64,000 nt of DNA from Nannobrachium achirus (GCA_963921795.1 OY997657.1:29209470-29273469); one strand, 5' to 3'. Numbered from the stretch's first letter, positions 47,908-61,295 are shown. Notes: a model not told the origin generated them from the letters alone. Numbers and translations are program-made.

Positions 47908-48366
47908 CACTACTACTGCCTTTTAATTTGAAGGGATGCTTGGTGCCTTGGTGCCGCGCCGCTTCCTCCGTAGGCCGCCGCTATTATGGGCCGGGCGGGG
48001 GTTGTTTTTGCGCAGATGGATTATCACTTGACGTCAATGTTTACATCATCTAGTCACATGACAGTGTGGGCCCAGAAAAGAAACATGGCTGTGCCCAGCC
48101 GAGTGCAGTTTGTGTCTGTAAACAGGCCACCCTTTGGATCAAAATGTCTCTTTTTGAGTAAATGAAGTCTCTTTATGGGCCGCTCAATGGATTTACTATG
48201 GCGGAGCTTCACTTCGCGTGCACGCCCAACGTGCGTTGTAAACAAATCGCGGACAGTAATAATACTTTTACTGTAAATACAGTAAGATTGACGGTGCTCA
48301 CCGTCAACGGCACCATGATTTTAACCCTTTAAATGCCAGTGAGGATCGTCAACGGCAGCAGAACTG
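47908..48366. mobile_element. TTAA-flanked MITE (piggyBac-like)
   Basis: CACTACTACTGCC and GGCAGCAGAACTG are imperfect terminal repeats bordered by TTAA (47904-47907, 48367-48370). The minisatellite unit supplies the expected uninterrupted form (GTGTTAGGG). Inside is CpG-rich sequence (GCCGCGCCGCTTCC), TGACGTCA (a CRE-like site at about 48030) and a TTGACGGTG/CACCGTCAA hairpin at about 48289. Confidence 0.72.
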
Positions 48367-48411
48367 TTAAGGGTATGGGTCCACCCCAGAGCAGGGTATA
48401 TTGTGTTAGGG

Positions 48412-48867
48412 CAGGGGTTCTCAAACCTTTTTGGCTGTGACCCCCAAAATAAACATATATGAATCGGGGACCCCCACCCTGACAAGCACTTGGAATTGGT
48501 ATTACATTTAATGTGACTCGGTTGGTTCCACAGATAAATATTGTGAAAATAGCAGATCTACATGCTCACAACGCCTCACACTGCGAGGCGTTGTGAGTAT
48601 GCAGATATGCTATTTTCGCAATGTTTGCCTCTTGCTTACTTCATATTTGACAGTTTGGCCAGTTTGGTATTAAAGTTTTGGTCTTGAAAGTCCTTAAATT
48701 GTCACTTTATAAATGTGCAGATACCCTGTATACACTTATGTAGGTTTGTTTACCGTTGAGTGAGACATTTCTTTTTTTACATTAAGATAATCATCTGGGG
48801 ACCGGGACCCCACAAAATAATTTGGGGACCCCACTTGGGGTCCCGACCCCAAGTTTGAGAACCACTG
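48412..48867 (+). mobile_element. hAT-like MITE, CAGGGGTTCTCAAACC variant
   Basis: It begins CAGGGGTTCTCAAACCTTTT and ends AAGTTTGAGAACCACTG. The flanks TGTTAGGG and TATCAGGG agree at 5 of 8 bases, so the duplication has decayed. It contains an uninterrupted TTAA at 48782 that is the empty site for the element at 19621. Confidence 0.82.
48541..48621. repeat. Fold-back module, full core
   Basis: TTGTGAAAATAGCAGATCTA, CATGCTCACAACGCCTCA, CAC, then GCGAGGCGTTGTGAG and TATTTTCGCAA. The CATGCTC form is shared with the siblings at 1433, 20025 and 54448. Confidence 0.88.
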
Positions 48868-48960
48868 TATCAGGGGTATGGAGTCCAACCCCAGAGCAGG
48901 GTATATTGTATTGGGGCTATGGAGTCCAACCCCAGAGAGCAGGGTACGTTGCAGCATGAA

Positions 48961-50816
48961 TACACAGAACACCATAGGCAGGTGAATTCTCTCCCTCATA
49001 TAGACTGCTGAGTGCACTGATATGGATACGCCTTTAGTAACACTACGGAGGTTGAAACCAGAGGGGATAGGAGCCCCTTGGAGCTGTAGACAGGTGTTGG
49101 CCTAGTAAAAAAAAAAAGAAAAAAAAAAGAAAGAAAAAAAAACTTTAAGCATGCAGTTGGAAATTTGTATGAGATTTGTTCATAAAGAACACAGCATCAA
49201 AATGTAACTTTAATATATATTAGGACTGTAGGGGATATATTCTTTTCCCCTTTAGAACAGGCATCACAAATTGATCTAGTACCTGCAGTATAATAGAATG
49301 TTGGTGTCGTATTGGTTTGTCCACTAAAACCACAATTATATTTGGTATACATTTTGATGGCAGGTGTAAAAGTTGGTTAAGGACTGTTGCTAAAGTACTT
49401 TGGTACTGGTCAGTTTCGCCCGGAGATTTACTGATAGTTTATGGCTGACACAGAAGTTTTACCTTAGGTGTCATTAAAGGTGACAGCATTATAGAACTCT
49501 GGCATATGAGTGAGAGAGGACAAAAAATATGTTTCGTGTTAAGGAAGTTATGGATTTCTATTCATGGTTTATGGTTTTGATTATGATGCTTTGTGAGGAG
49601 GATTAACTTGTCATCCTTTGGATCTCCTGTTCCCATTAGAGCTCAAATCAAACCCATCACACCTAAAGTAAAGAATAAAAACGAGAGCTACCTTTGCTGG
49701 CTACCAGAGTTCATAATACCTCTTTGGGCAAGATGCTCACCATGCATTTTCCCTGAATTTCAAAGACAGGACATTTTTCTATAACAATTTACACTCCTAC
49801 AATTATACTCTTCTTGCAGATATGGTGTCAGCCCCTCCTCCTTGAACTGTGCCCTTTGAGAAGGAGGCGAAAGTGTGTTCCCTGATTAACGGGCTGGCTG
49901 TGGCTCCAGCTTCAGCACCCTGTCCTCCCGGAGCGAGGTGACACTCTCCTTAGACTCTTTTATGGAAATTATCTACAAAACACAGCCAATTAGACCTGTG
50001 TTATTTAGAACTACTCAGCTTTTCACCATGAATAAAAACAGCCCCAGATAAGACCTGTACACCCAGACACTGCAGCAAATTAATGTGAAGTTGGTGGCCT
50101 GCCAAGGAGCTAGGGTAGCCTGTATGGAATTGGGGACGTTGAGAGCGAGAAAGCTTTCTTCTCTTTATGCTGTAAAAGAGAGTTGAACGGAATGGCAAAG
50201 ATTGAGTTTAGAAATAACTGTAAGAAACCTATGCAGTTATTATGGAAGGATTAAAAGACACCGAATATCACGTAGTGTATTTGGGATTTGACAAAGAGGT
50301 GAACGATTCATGGCAAATGCAACAAACTTTTAAAATGTTTCAGGGGCTTGTTTGCAGCGCTGCAAACAGACTAAACTTTCCCAGGTTCTCCGCCTTTTAT
50401 TCCCGAATGTGTAACCGGGAATTAAGCGTCTGTATAACGTCTTTTCAGTTGACCAGCCAAAGATATGGGTCTTAGCCTGATACGCTGTCTTAATTTTCCC
50501 TTTCTCAGGTCAGTGCAGAGAGCGACGGCATTAGGGTGAGGAGGAGGTTCCTTACTCTATGAGGAAGAATACGCAGTGGAAGTTGCAAAGGGCAGAGTCT
50601 CTAGGAAATCTACTCTCTCTTTGAAAAAATGTCACAGGAGAGATAGGAGATTGGCACCACAAAGAGCCCAAAATAGCACAGGCTGCTACGCGTTGTCAGA
50701 CGAGATTTGGGCTGAGACACTGACTTTTGTTCTGCAAAGTGTCGGCCCCTGAAAGGGAGATGGGAGGTGTAAAAATTGCGATTTTTCCTCTTCCCCTGGT
50801 TATGTGCTGCCCCTCC
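48961..50816. other. Unique sequence, no recognised gene
   Basis: An A-rich tract lies at about 49109-49141. 49810-50060 is complex with ACGGGCTGGCTGTGGCTCCA and could be conserved regulatory DNA. No exon was recognised. Confidence 0.35.
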
Positions 50817-50846
50817 AACACACACACACGCACACACGCACACACA

Positions 50847-50882
<36 letters not shown>

Positions 50883-50899
50883 CACACGCACACACGCAC

Positions 50900-50957
<58 letters not shown>
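50817..50957. repeat. CA/CACG/CGCA compound microsatellite
   Basis: CGCA block of about 9 units flanked by CACACG and CA runs. Confidence 0.97.
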
Positions 50958-50959
<2 letters not shown>

Positions 50960-52199
50960 CCCCTCGCTAACCCTCCACCCCCCTCAACCCCGATAATGCA
51001 TGCTGCTGGGACAGAGGCTCGTAATGTCACAATTATTCCTTGTCTACAAAAGAATGAACCATACTCAGGATTGAGGTGGGGTTCGCAAGAGGGCAAATGT
51101 GGAGTATAATTCTCATTTTTTTTGCCCAAAAGTGGAGTGAAGCATTGCTCGCCGAAAAACCTAATTATCAATTTAAAAAAAAGTATTTTCGACTAGCGCC
51201 GCCACCGAAATAAAAACTGTATATATTGGGCTTGAGTGGCATCAGCGGTCACAGGCGGGCATTCATCAAAAGGTGTTGTAGGGCCCAGTCAGAAGATTAG
51301 GGTTGGTCCCTGGAGCCCTGCGCATTCCCAGAACTCCCAGCGTACCCACATTCAGCATTCCTTCATTCTGCCTCCGCCACAATAACAAAGGGCCTCATAT
51401 GTTTAATGCAGGTTTGCCCCTCTGGGCCACATAATAGGATTAGGAATAATTTCTACAAATTTAGAAAAACAAATCACATGGCAGGGCTTAAGAGTTTGCT
51501 AATAATTTCTCCATAGCTGATAGATCAAAGTGAGTGCACTGGGACTCCCGAGCACAGGCAGTAGGGTTGACCCTGGTCAGGCATTTTTAATGAAAGGGTT
51601 AATCTTCTCAAAGGTGACTATTCAGGAGCAAGCGGTGTGACCAAATGAAGAATTCAGGTCTAGGATAAGGAGGAGAATAGTTGGTCTTGAGGGTGCTGCT
51701 GGGCGACGGCGAGGAAGCCCTGAGCTGAAACTGTGTGATGCTGTATCTCAGCCCATCTAAAAGGGCTGACCAGGACACCCCCCCCCCCTCCCCCCCTCTC
51801 CCTCCCATCCACTGCTAAAAGAAAGAGAAGGGTGGGAAAGGGGGGGGATGCTGTTTGAAGAACCTATGGCATATAGGCCCAAGGCTATTTCATGGATGAC
51901 AACATACAAACCTGCACTATTGGCTCTGATGCCCCATGAAAAAAAGAGGGGAAAAAAACTCAAATAAAAAGCACACAGGAGGTGCGCGCACACAAGAGGC
52001 GTGCACACACACACACACAAGCACACAAAACAGACGGCGCAGAGGCGCAAACATACACACGCGCGCCTGCAAATGCATGGCCTCATGCTCACACACTCAT
52101 TGTTTTCTCATTTTCTCATTAGGGCCAAGTATTTTCTCCCAAAAGTACCTGAAGGTACTTTGAAATCTGGCCGTCTGGCAGAAACTTTGTCGTCAAGCA
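50958..52199. other. Unique sequence, C tract and G tract
   Basis: C-rich run at about 51778-51806 and G tract at 51840-51848. Small CA runs near 52010. No exon. Confidence 0.4.
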
Positions 52200-52339
52200 C
52201 CTCTTATGCCATCATACACACGCGCGCACACACACACACACACATGCACACACATGCCCTCTTGTGAGTAATTAGTCTTGACTACCTTCCAAGACGAAAG
52301 AGGGAGAGAAGGAAAGACAGAGAGAAAGGAGGGTAAAAA

Positions 52340-52800
52340 AAGATGCTTTTATAAATGTATTAGCCTTGACTTGTTAAGCAGGTTTAGAAATCTCGTCATG
52401 ACGGCGGCTGAAATGGGCCTCTTAGTAATTAGGAACAAATGAAATTGCTTATCACTTAGCGAGTTACTGCGCCAGCCATTTGGCCGCATTCAGAGGGATT
52501 AATCAGAAGGCTATTGACATTACATTGTTCCACAATTATCATTCATACGTTTTATGGTAATTGGACGTTTCTCACTGAGGAATTAAGGTGCCCATGGAAT
52601 TCCAGACAAAATGAACATGCCCAAATACAAACATTAATCAAATTCCTGAAATAATGTGATGATATTTCAGCTGGGCGGTAATCTCGCAAACCCCGAGTGT
52701 TCGAATGAAACATTTAGAAAATGAGGATATCAGTCTTTCCCTTTGTGAAGAATTATAAAGCCGTGTTGATCATTAGTTTATTAGGATGATGGTTATTCAT
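52340..52800. promoter_or_regulatory. Candidate conserved non-coding element
   Basis: The sequence is complex, repeat-free and stop-rich, with many homeodomain-like ATTA/TAAT cores (TTAGTAATTAGG, GGGATTAATCAG, ACAATTATCATTC). This resembles vertebrate developmental enhancers in gene deserts. It is only a composition-based guess. Confidence 0.3.
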
Positions 52801-53056
52801 ATGATTTTGAAGATATAGGCTAATCAATCCCACCCCCACCCTCCCCCCTGCATTTATCACAAGTTAAAGTGCAAATGAATGGCAAGTTTATATTGTCAAA
52901 TTATTTTTAAATTGGAATTATGATGTGTGAATACAGATTTATTATACCTAGCTTCTACAACTATTGCTTTGCAAGTAAATGATCTTCAAAGCCTCCATTA
53001 GACTCGGGAATAAGCTTAGCTGTGACGTTGCATCGACCATCACCACAGGCTACATA

Positions 53057-53299
53057 TCGTCGTTGTCGGGTGGAAACCTCGTATCTCCAAGTTTCAAATT
53101 TGTACGTTCTTTCGCAAAGTAAAGCCCTGCTTCATCATACAAGGCCGTCGCACAAAAGTAGTGAAAACACTACAAGCACACAGCGCGAGGCGTTGTGTGC
53201 TTGTAGATTGGCTGTTTTCACTAGTTTAAATCATTTTTAAAATGATAAATGCAAAATGAACGGTTTTGGACATACAAGGTTTCCACCCGACGACGACGA
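53057..53299 (-). mobile_element. TA-flanked MITE, TCGTCGTTGTCGGG family, copy 3
   Basis: The ends TCGTCGTTGTCGGGTGGAAA and TTCCACCCGACGACGACGA are flanked by TA on both sides (53055-53056, 53300-53301). Reversed compared with 35557. The module at 53159-53222 has lost GCCGAT from its left arm. Confidence 0.88.
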
Positions 53300-53594
53300 T
53301 ATACTCTAGTCTTGAATACAATCAAAAGCGGTACACATTGCTCTTCACCTGTGTCCTCATGCCAGCGCCTCTCCAACAGCTCCTTACATGGTGAAAATTA
53401 CCTGTCTCGTCTCCAAACGGCCCGAGGGGGGTCGATAAAGCAGGACTTTACCCTAATGCCTCCATAAATGAGTTAGGCAAACTCCAACAGGATGTAATTG
53501 CATCTAATATATTTACGCAGGATCGATTCCCCCCCACCCCCACACCGCCCGCTGCGCAGCAACAAGCTGCTGTCAGTTCAGCCGGGTTCAGAGT

Positions 53595-54161
53595 CAGGGA
53601 CGTGCAGAGAATATTAGAGAGGCAGGGGCTGGAATTTCTAAAAGGGACACTTTTGGTGAAAATACAGAAAACAGCCGACCTCCAAGCTCGGATGTGGGCT
53701 GTTTGCGGTGCTTGACACCACACTGAACTAAGCGTGGATTTCTAACACAGGGAGGGCAATTCTTAAGGCCTCTCCATCGTATCTCCGAAATGTTCGTGAG
53801 TTGGACTTTCCAATGTGCAAATTTGCCGAACTCTCATTCGGTCTAATGCTTTTCAGAAGTCGCGAGTGACGTAATTTTGTAGTGGAACCGGACCTTTTGA
53901 CCGAAAAGGGCGGTTTCGGTCAAAGTATGGACAGGCTTTTATTCTTTCAACATAAGATGCTGCATTCAAGTTCAGGAGAGTTTGGAAAAGGCAGTTCTCT
54001 TGAATGCTGCCTTCAGGTATGGAGGGCATTTGCATTTCTTTCACCGTAGTAAAAACTACATTCATGGTCTGGAGAGGGCACTTTTTTTTCACAGACGGAT
54101 AAAAGGTGGGGCTCAAGCCCCTCCTTTTATGTCTTTTGATGTCTATGTGTGCACGTGCCTG
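53595..54161 (+). mobile_element. hAT-type MITE, CAGGGACGTGCA family, with nested element
   Basis: The ends CAGGGACGTGCAGAG and TGTGCACGTGCCTG are flanked by GTTCAGAGT (53586-53594, 54162-54170; 9 bases here, 8 in siblings). A module remnant lies at 53664-53708 (ACAGCCGACCTCCAAGCTCG). It is interrupted at 53765-53940. Confidence 0.9.
53765..53940. mobile_element. 176-bp nested MITE with 6-bp duplication
   Basis: It begins AAGGCCTCTCCATCGTATC and ends AAAGTATGGACAGGCTTTT. ATTCTT flanks both sides (53759-53764, 53941-53946). The siblings at 11733 and 59495 (reversed) keep the uninterrupted GGCAATTCTTTCAACA. Inside, GACCGAAA/TTTCGGTC forms a hairpin. I cannot name the superfamily. Confidence 0.85.
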
Positions 54162-54416
54162 GTTCAGAGTGAATCCTCCTCCGTCCATTCTGTCCTCGCG
54201 TGGAGCGCCGAGGCTCCAGCCTCAGAGGCCCTGCAAAGTATTGGAGTGCAAGCTTAATGAGGTAATTAGTCAAAGGCCATGACGATCCTGGGAGGCTAAT
54301 ACCTGTGACCTCTTGATCCCGAATTCCTGACACATGTCTCTGGAGATGGTACAGGAAGGCGCCCGCTCCAGGGTCAGCTCATTCTCACCAGCTCTCCTAC
54401 GATGTGTGATATAAAG

Positions 54417-54776
54417 CAGTGGTTCTCAACCTTGTCAGGCCGGTTCTATTGTGAAAATAGCAGATCTACATGTTCACAACGCCTCGCGTTGCGAGGCGTT
54501 GTGAGCATGTAGATCGGCTGTTTTCACAATTTCTGCCTCTCTAATATTTGACAATTTGGCCAATGTTTAATTTGTCATTTTAGTGGTTTTAAAAAGTATT
54601 TAAATGTGTTACTTTAGAAATGTACAGACACCCTCTATACACTTTAAACTTTATTTTGGTTTGTTTACTGTTGAGAGAGAAAACAATGTTGCACATTAAG
54701 TTAATCATCTGGGAACCCCCCCAAAATAATTTGGGGACCCCCCTGCGGGTCCCGAACCACAGCTTGAGAACCACTG
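54417..54776 (+). mobile_element. hAT-type MITE, CAGTGGTTCTCAAC family
   Basis: The ends CAGTGGTTCTCAACCTTGTC and GCTTGAGAACCACTG are flanked by an exact 8-bp duplication, ATATAAAG (54409-54416, 54777-54784). The length is 360 bp. Confidence 0.94.
54448..54530. repeat. Fold-back module, 40-bp arms
   Basis: These are the longest arms: ATTGTGAAAATAGCAGATCT.. with three mismatches, loop gtt, CGCCTCGC core. The outer ATTGTG is specific to this host family. Confidence 0.94.
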
Positions 54777-54898
54777 ATATAAAGCACTGAAAGACGTGAG
54801 CGCAACATGGGAGTCTATTGCTACCCGACCACCACCAGCTCACACATCAGTCTCCTTTCTTTTTTTACGGCGTTGCTCTGTTGTCGTCTATAAGAGGA

Positions 54899-55031
<133 letters not shown>

Positions 55032-56182
55032 CCGGTGCTAGTGTCTCACAAACCGCTGGATTGAGTATAGGCCAAAGAAGTACCTCCACACATTAGTTTT
55101 GCGTTTCATATTGATTTGAAATAATTAACTTTAATTCTATGTAGCCGTTGTAGGAGTCATATAGATACGACACATCACAGGCTGACCACGTTAATCTGTG
55201 ATGGAAACAGCGTGGCTCCCATGTGGATCTGGAGATCCACATGATCAGATTTTCTTTTTTTTTTAATTGCTCCGTGGTGAATTAATGGACTTAACCCCAA
55301 ACACACTCTCTCTGGAAAGAAAACCCCTAAGTACTTCACCTGTTTACTTGGTAGAAAGAAGTTTGGAAGAATTGACAAAGGCGGTGAAAAAGCACAAAAA
55401 AAAGGGATGAGAAACACAAAGCAGGTTGATTTTTTGTGTCCCCCCCACCCCTCCAAAAAAAAAAAAAAAGATCCCTCTCTTTCCTTTTTATCAGGTTACC
55501 GTGACTGGAGGCTTCATTAATCACTGCCTCGACAGCCTCTGCCAGGGGGAGCTAACTGCATTTGGCCCAATTAGGAGCCGCAGAGACAATAGGAACAGCA
55601 CAAGTTGTGCCTCCATGCCAGCAGCCGAGCGCTGCCTCCCTGTCATTACCTACAGAAAAGGGGAAAAATTAACCCCTACCAGCTTCCCGGCTCTCTTCCA
55701 TTGATCCGAGGCTTTTGTGGTGTCCCCGGAGCGTGGCTAGACAATTACAGATATTATTACATCTCCATTGATTTTTTTTTTTTAAGGGAGCGGAGTGTCT
55801 CCAAGCAATTAAAAAAATTACAGTTCGGAAGTGGGCCAATTAAAAAGCCCCTGGCCCTGGGGGGAGGAAGAGGTGGTGGTGGTGGTGGGGTTTAAGGGTG
55901 GGGTGGGGTCTGTCAGAATGCTACACTGTTCTCTTTTGGCAGTTCACGTTTCTTTTCTTTTCTTGTTTGACAGACCTATAGCTCTCAAAGCATGCACATT
56001 TACGTGCTCATGCGTATTCATGCGCATGTATGCACACTCATACCCAGTATACCCATGCATAAAATGCATGCGCACAGATACAAACATGCGCTCACACACA
56101 TACGCACAGCTGTAGTTTATCCAATCAGTGAGTCACCCTTTAGAAACAGAAGGTAGGCCTACTATACAGCATGTATACTGAA
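55032..56182. promoter_or_regulatory. Unique sequence, candidate conserved non-coding element at 55490-55840
   Basis: 55490-55840 is complex and repeat-free (GACTGGAGGCTTCATTAATC, GGCCCAATTAGGAGCCGC) with ATTAA/CAATTA cores and no recognised exon. G-rich (GGT)n lies at 55861-55912. The rest has no recognised feature. Confidence 0.3.
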
Positions 56183-56410
56183 TAGGGCTGTCACAATTAT
56201 TACATGATCGTCTTATCGCAATTGTTTGACATAATCGGTAATCGCGATTATTTCTCATAATCGTCATAATCGTTTCCATGTTGAAAAACCTTCATATATT
56301 TTTTTGTGAGCTTGTAATTGTTAACAACAAAAACATAATTAAATCGTTAATCGCAATTATTTGAGTGACAATTAATCGTCACGTAAAATGTCATAATCGT
56401 GACAGCCCTA
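56183..56410. mobile_element. hAT-type MITE, TAGGGCTGTCAC family
   Basis: The ends TAGGGCTGTCACAATTATTA and GTGACAGCCCTA are flanked by an exact 8-bp duplication, ATACTGAA (56175-56182, 56411-56418). The body is rich in AATCG/CGATT. Only 11 bases like the module (GTGAGCTTGTA at about 56306) are present. Confidence 0.94.
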
Positions 56411-56790
56411 ATACTGAATACATTTAACATTTCCCATCAAAGCAAAATGCATATTTGGATATTTGATACAACATATGATTAAGATTTATTTGTACGCCAG
56501 GACTCTGCACCTGCAGAATCACATCCTACAGGCACGTATTTAGCAACTAATGAATTTTCCCATTAGATTCTAAACTTGGAGCACTCTGGGTTGCGGGGAT
56601 TGTATTTCTGTCCTCACTTATAATTGACTTTTCCCTTGGTTCTGTGAATGTCTGTCCATTCAGCTGGTTTATAATTAGCCATATTCAGTCTTTTTCTGAA
56701 CAATGCTGTTCAACTGTCATACCTGTGGGTATTTGTAGTTCGGGCTCCTATTACCCATAGAACCAAACCCAGAAACACAGGCAACACGCA
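56411..56790. other. Unique sequence, no recognised feature
   Basis: No coding or repeat signal. Confidence 0.5.
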
Positions 56791-57123
<333 letters not shown>

Positions 57124-57650
57124 CACCCGTTCTCTAACCCCTCACCCTAATTAATTAATTAAACACGAATCCATAACCCCAACCCGAGTCTTTTACTAAT
57201 TGTAAGCTGTACAACGAACCATGAGGTTGTTCCTTTCATGATGGGAGATTAGATAGTAAAAGTCACACATGTGCCCTGGGGTTAGGGTTAGGCTTGTGAG
57301 GACTCACACGCACGCAGGCTTTTGAGGGTGTCAAAACCAACTTTTAACCAACCCTAAATGTAACCCCTAATCCTAATCACTAAATGCCAGATCCTAACCC
57401 AAACCTTTTACTAATTGTAACCCACATATTCTGAAGAAAGTCTTATACCAAATATATGGTGCATACAGTCTCTACTCCTTTTACACCCTATTTGTGGGAT
57501 GTGCACTGTGCAGCTTTCCCCTTTTTGCTACCATAGAAATGGGAATTTTCTCTAGAGAGGTCCAGTCAAACGAACGATTTGTCAAACTCCTTATATTTAT
57601 GGGGATAAACTACTACTATAGTTCTCACAAATATAGGAAGACCTGCATGT

Positions 57651-57766
<116 letters not shown>

Positions 57767-58074
57767 GCGCGCACGTACTGTACACACTTCCTCTAACTCT
57801 CATCTCTTTCACTCAGACCTTGGAGTTGCTTTCCCCCTAAGGAGCGCATTGGCCTTTACCATGGTCATCTGAGCAGGCTTCCTGAAACAACAGAGGAAGA
57901 GGTGCTAATTGGAGCTCTGGGTGGATGGAGGACTGGCAGCAGACAGATAAGAGATCAATGTGACATGAATAAAGTCTGCAGTCCACTGGTCCTCAAGCCT
58001 TCCCAAGCCCCATTGTTTCCTTATGCTGTAATCAGATATAGGCAACATTGTGCAAGGGCCGAGGGGCTTCCCTT

Positions 58075-58285
<211 letters not shown>

Positions 58286-58291
<6 letters not shown>

Positions 58292-59276
58292 CTGGAAGTA
58301 CGTATACATCCATATTCTCTTGATTCTCCTCTTTGCGCAAACACGCACGCACGCACACACCTGGTCTTCTTTTTTAGTTCGGCAGGTGGGATGTGATTAT
58401 TCCAAACAGTTCCTGACTGAAACAAGGTAAACAAGGCCTTTGAATAGTACAGATATGACCACACAGACACCCGAAACACTCAGAAACCCAAACAGAAAAG
58501 AAAAGGGGAAATGTTTAAGTAAACAGCATTTGGCACAGGAGGAATAAGGACAATGAAGCTCCGGTGCTGAGCTGCAGTCGCTTTATCGCCCGGCACGCCG
58601 CCGACGTGTGTGTTTGAAGTGGGGGGAATCAGACGCGTTTTTTATTTAATCCACCAGGCATTCGAATACGTTTATTTCTCTTGGATTAAAAGCAGTAACA
58701 ATGGCAGGCAGTTAAAAACAAACATGGCTACACAAAATGGTGATGAGCCCAAGGTGTATGGCTTATAGAGTAAGCTCTCCATGCACTGGGGTCTGTTTCA
58801 TTAGCTGAAATGTGTTATTGTTGTTGTTTATCAGCGTCCTGATAATATAAAAAAAGGAGCTGTGCTTCCTCCGGGATTACAGAAAGGTTCTGAGACAGCA
58901 CGTGAGTCTAATCCACCAAATTCCTTCCCCAACAACAACCTCCGGAAAAGGAGTTTTCAGCACAGGAACACCATGGCGCACATGATTAAAGAGAGGACTA
59001 ATTTCAGAATTGCATTTCTATAAAACAGATCACCGATAAGGAACTTGGTTTGCAAACAGTTGCAGGGGTCTTATAACCTTGCCCGCGTGTTACTACTATC
59101 CATCATCATAAAGAAAACCCATTTTGGCTTGAAATCAGATAACCCGGAATGGAATTCCCACTGCCGAACTGCAATTGCAATAATATCATCATTAGCGGTA
59201 TAAGGTCTCCATAGGCCTTCTGTGAACTGTCCTCAGATACCATTGGCTCTCGCGATGCATTCCCCAGCCAGGACAT
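58286..59276. other. Unique sequence, no recognised gene
   Basis: Complex, repeat-free, with a CpG cluster near 58585-58605 (GCCCGGCACGCCGCCGACGT). No exon was recognised. Confidence 0.35.
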
Positions 59277-59284
59277 CACTGGAC

Positions 59285-59683
59285 CAGGCACGTGCACACA
59301 TCAAAGGGGGTTTGAGCCCCTGCCCTTTTATCCATCTGTAAAAAGTGCCCTCTCCAGACCAGACAGTTTTTACTGTGGTGAAAGAAATGCAAATGCCCTC
59401 TTTCCATATCATACCTGAAGGCAGCATTCAAGAGAATTGCCTTGTCCAAACTCTCCTGAACTTGAATGCAGCATCTTGTGTTGAAAGAATTGCCCTCTTT
59501 GTGTAGAAATCCATGCCGTTACACCACATCTCCAGTATTGACTTGATTATGCTTAGTTCAGTGTGGTATCAAGCACCTGCGACGCGTTGTGAGCTTGGAG
59601 GTCTGCTATTTTCGATGTTTCCACTAAAAGGCCCTTTTAGAAATTTCAGCCCCTGCCTTTCTAACATTCTCTGCACGTCCCTG
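59285..59683 (-). mobile_element. hAT-type MITE, CAGGGACGTGCA family, reversed
   Basis: The ends CAGGCACGTGCACACATC and CTCTGCACGTCCCTG are flanked by an exact 8-bp duplication, CACTGGAC (59277-59284, 59684-59691). The module at 59574-59616 keeps only the arm GACGCGTTGTGAGCTTGGAG then GTCTGCTATTTTC. Confidence 0.94.
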
Positions 59684-59938
59684 CACTGGACCTTGTACTG
59701 TATGCTCATGGTGGGACCATGATGAAAAGCACAGTTGCGCCGTTTCGGCGTTTTCCTCATATCTCCCTCTGCTATCCCAGACATGTTATTAATGTTCTCT
59801 AATAGTCGGAATTCCGATTTATCAACTGCCTGCAGTGAGTGTGGAATATGCATCAATGATAGTAAGATCAGACGATGCCCAGACAGAACACACATGGCTC
59901 TCATTCCAACAGTAGTGGGTGGGGAGCCAGCGGGACAT

Positions 59939-59957
59939 GGGGGGGGGGGGGGGGGGG
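59939..59957. repeat. G19 homopolymer
   Basis: An unbroken G run; it may be a G-quadruplex or an assembly-sensitive point. Confidence 0.9.
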
Positions 59958-60068
59958 ACAGAGTGAACATTCTGATATAAATGTGAGGCTCCTCATAATA
60001 ATACCAAATCCGATTTTATTTAATTTTAGGGAATTCAGAAGGCGGACGTGCCAGTCTGTGACTGGATG

Positions 60069-60325
60069 GTAGCCTGGAGTCAGACGAATCCGCTGGTGCA
60101 AAAAAAAATGCCTGTGGCAGATTTGCGTCTGGCCCGACTCCATCGTGAATCCATTTCCTCACCCCAAAGAGTTGGGTGACCAATCAGGGCCCAGTATTGG
60201 TCTGATCTAACCAATTGTGTCCAGACAGGAGCCATTTTTTTTAACCCGCCCCTTGGAAAAACAAACTACTTCCAAATAGAAATACCAGACTCATATCCAC
60301 GCAGTGATATAGTCTGGCTACACAT
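60069..60325. mobile_element. MITE-like sequence with TAGCCTGGAGTCAGAC ends
   Basis: TAGCCTGGAGTCAGACGAAT at the left, GATATAGTCTGGCTA at the right. No clear target duplication. The ends resemble the micro-MITEs at 23585 and 38917. Confidence 0.45.
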
Positions 60326-60329
60326 GGCT

Positions 60330-60395
60330 AACTGAATGGTGCGTCGACCACAGGATCACAGAGTCCCTGGTTCAACTCCACCTACCTTCCAACTA
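60330..60395 (+). repeat. tRNA-like scrap
   Basis: TGGTGCGTCGACCACAGGAT with CCCTGGTTCAACTCC (B box). It is too short and unpaired to be a functional tRNA gene. Confidence 0.3.
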
Positions 60396-60609
60396 CTGTA
60401 TCTTTGCCCTCTGGACATGATAAAGAAGTGGACTCTTTCAGTTTGGGGGCTTTAAATGCATCATTTGCAAAGTAATGATACATGAAAATGACTTTAAAAA
60501 GAAGTGCTACTAAACTAAACTGTGAGTCAAAGACGGCTTTGACTCACATTCACACTTTGAACCCATAGTTCAGAATAAAAACATCTGCTCACCTCTGAGA
60601 AGCCCCCAA

Positions 60610-61295
<686 letters not shown>

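Larger units (their letters stand above)
47810..48960 (+). repeat. Degenerate minisatellite split by two transposons
   Basis: Units of about 35-40 bp read GTATGGGTCCAACCCCAGAG then CAGGGTATATTGTGTTAGG. About three lie left of 47904, one lies between the insertions (48371-48411), and two or more follow 48868. Confidence 0.8.

Noticed and set aside
56303..56320. Fold-back module in the TAGGGCTGTCAC element
   Set aside because: Only 11 bases (GTGAGCTTGTA) match; it may be a remnant but is too short to claim.
60330..60395. Functional tRNA gene
   Set aside because: Only a B-box-like string is present; no cloverleaf could be paired. The strings at 5170, 31308 and 36899 were rejected for the same reason.
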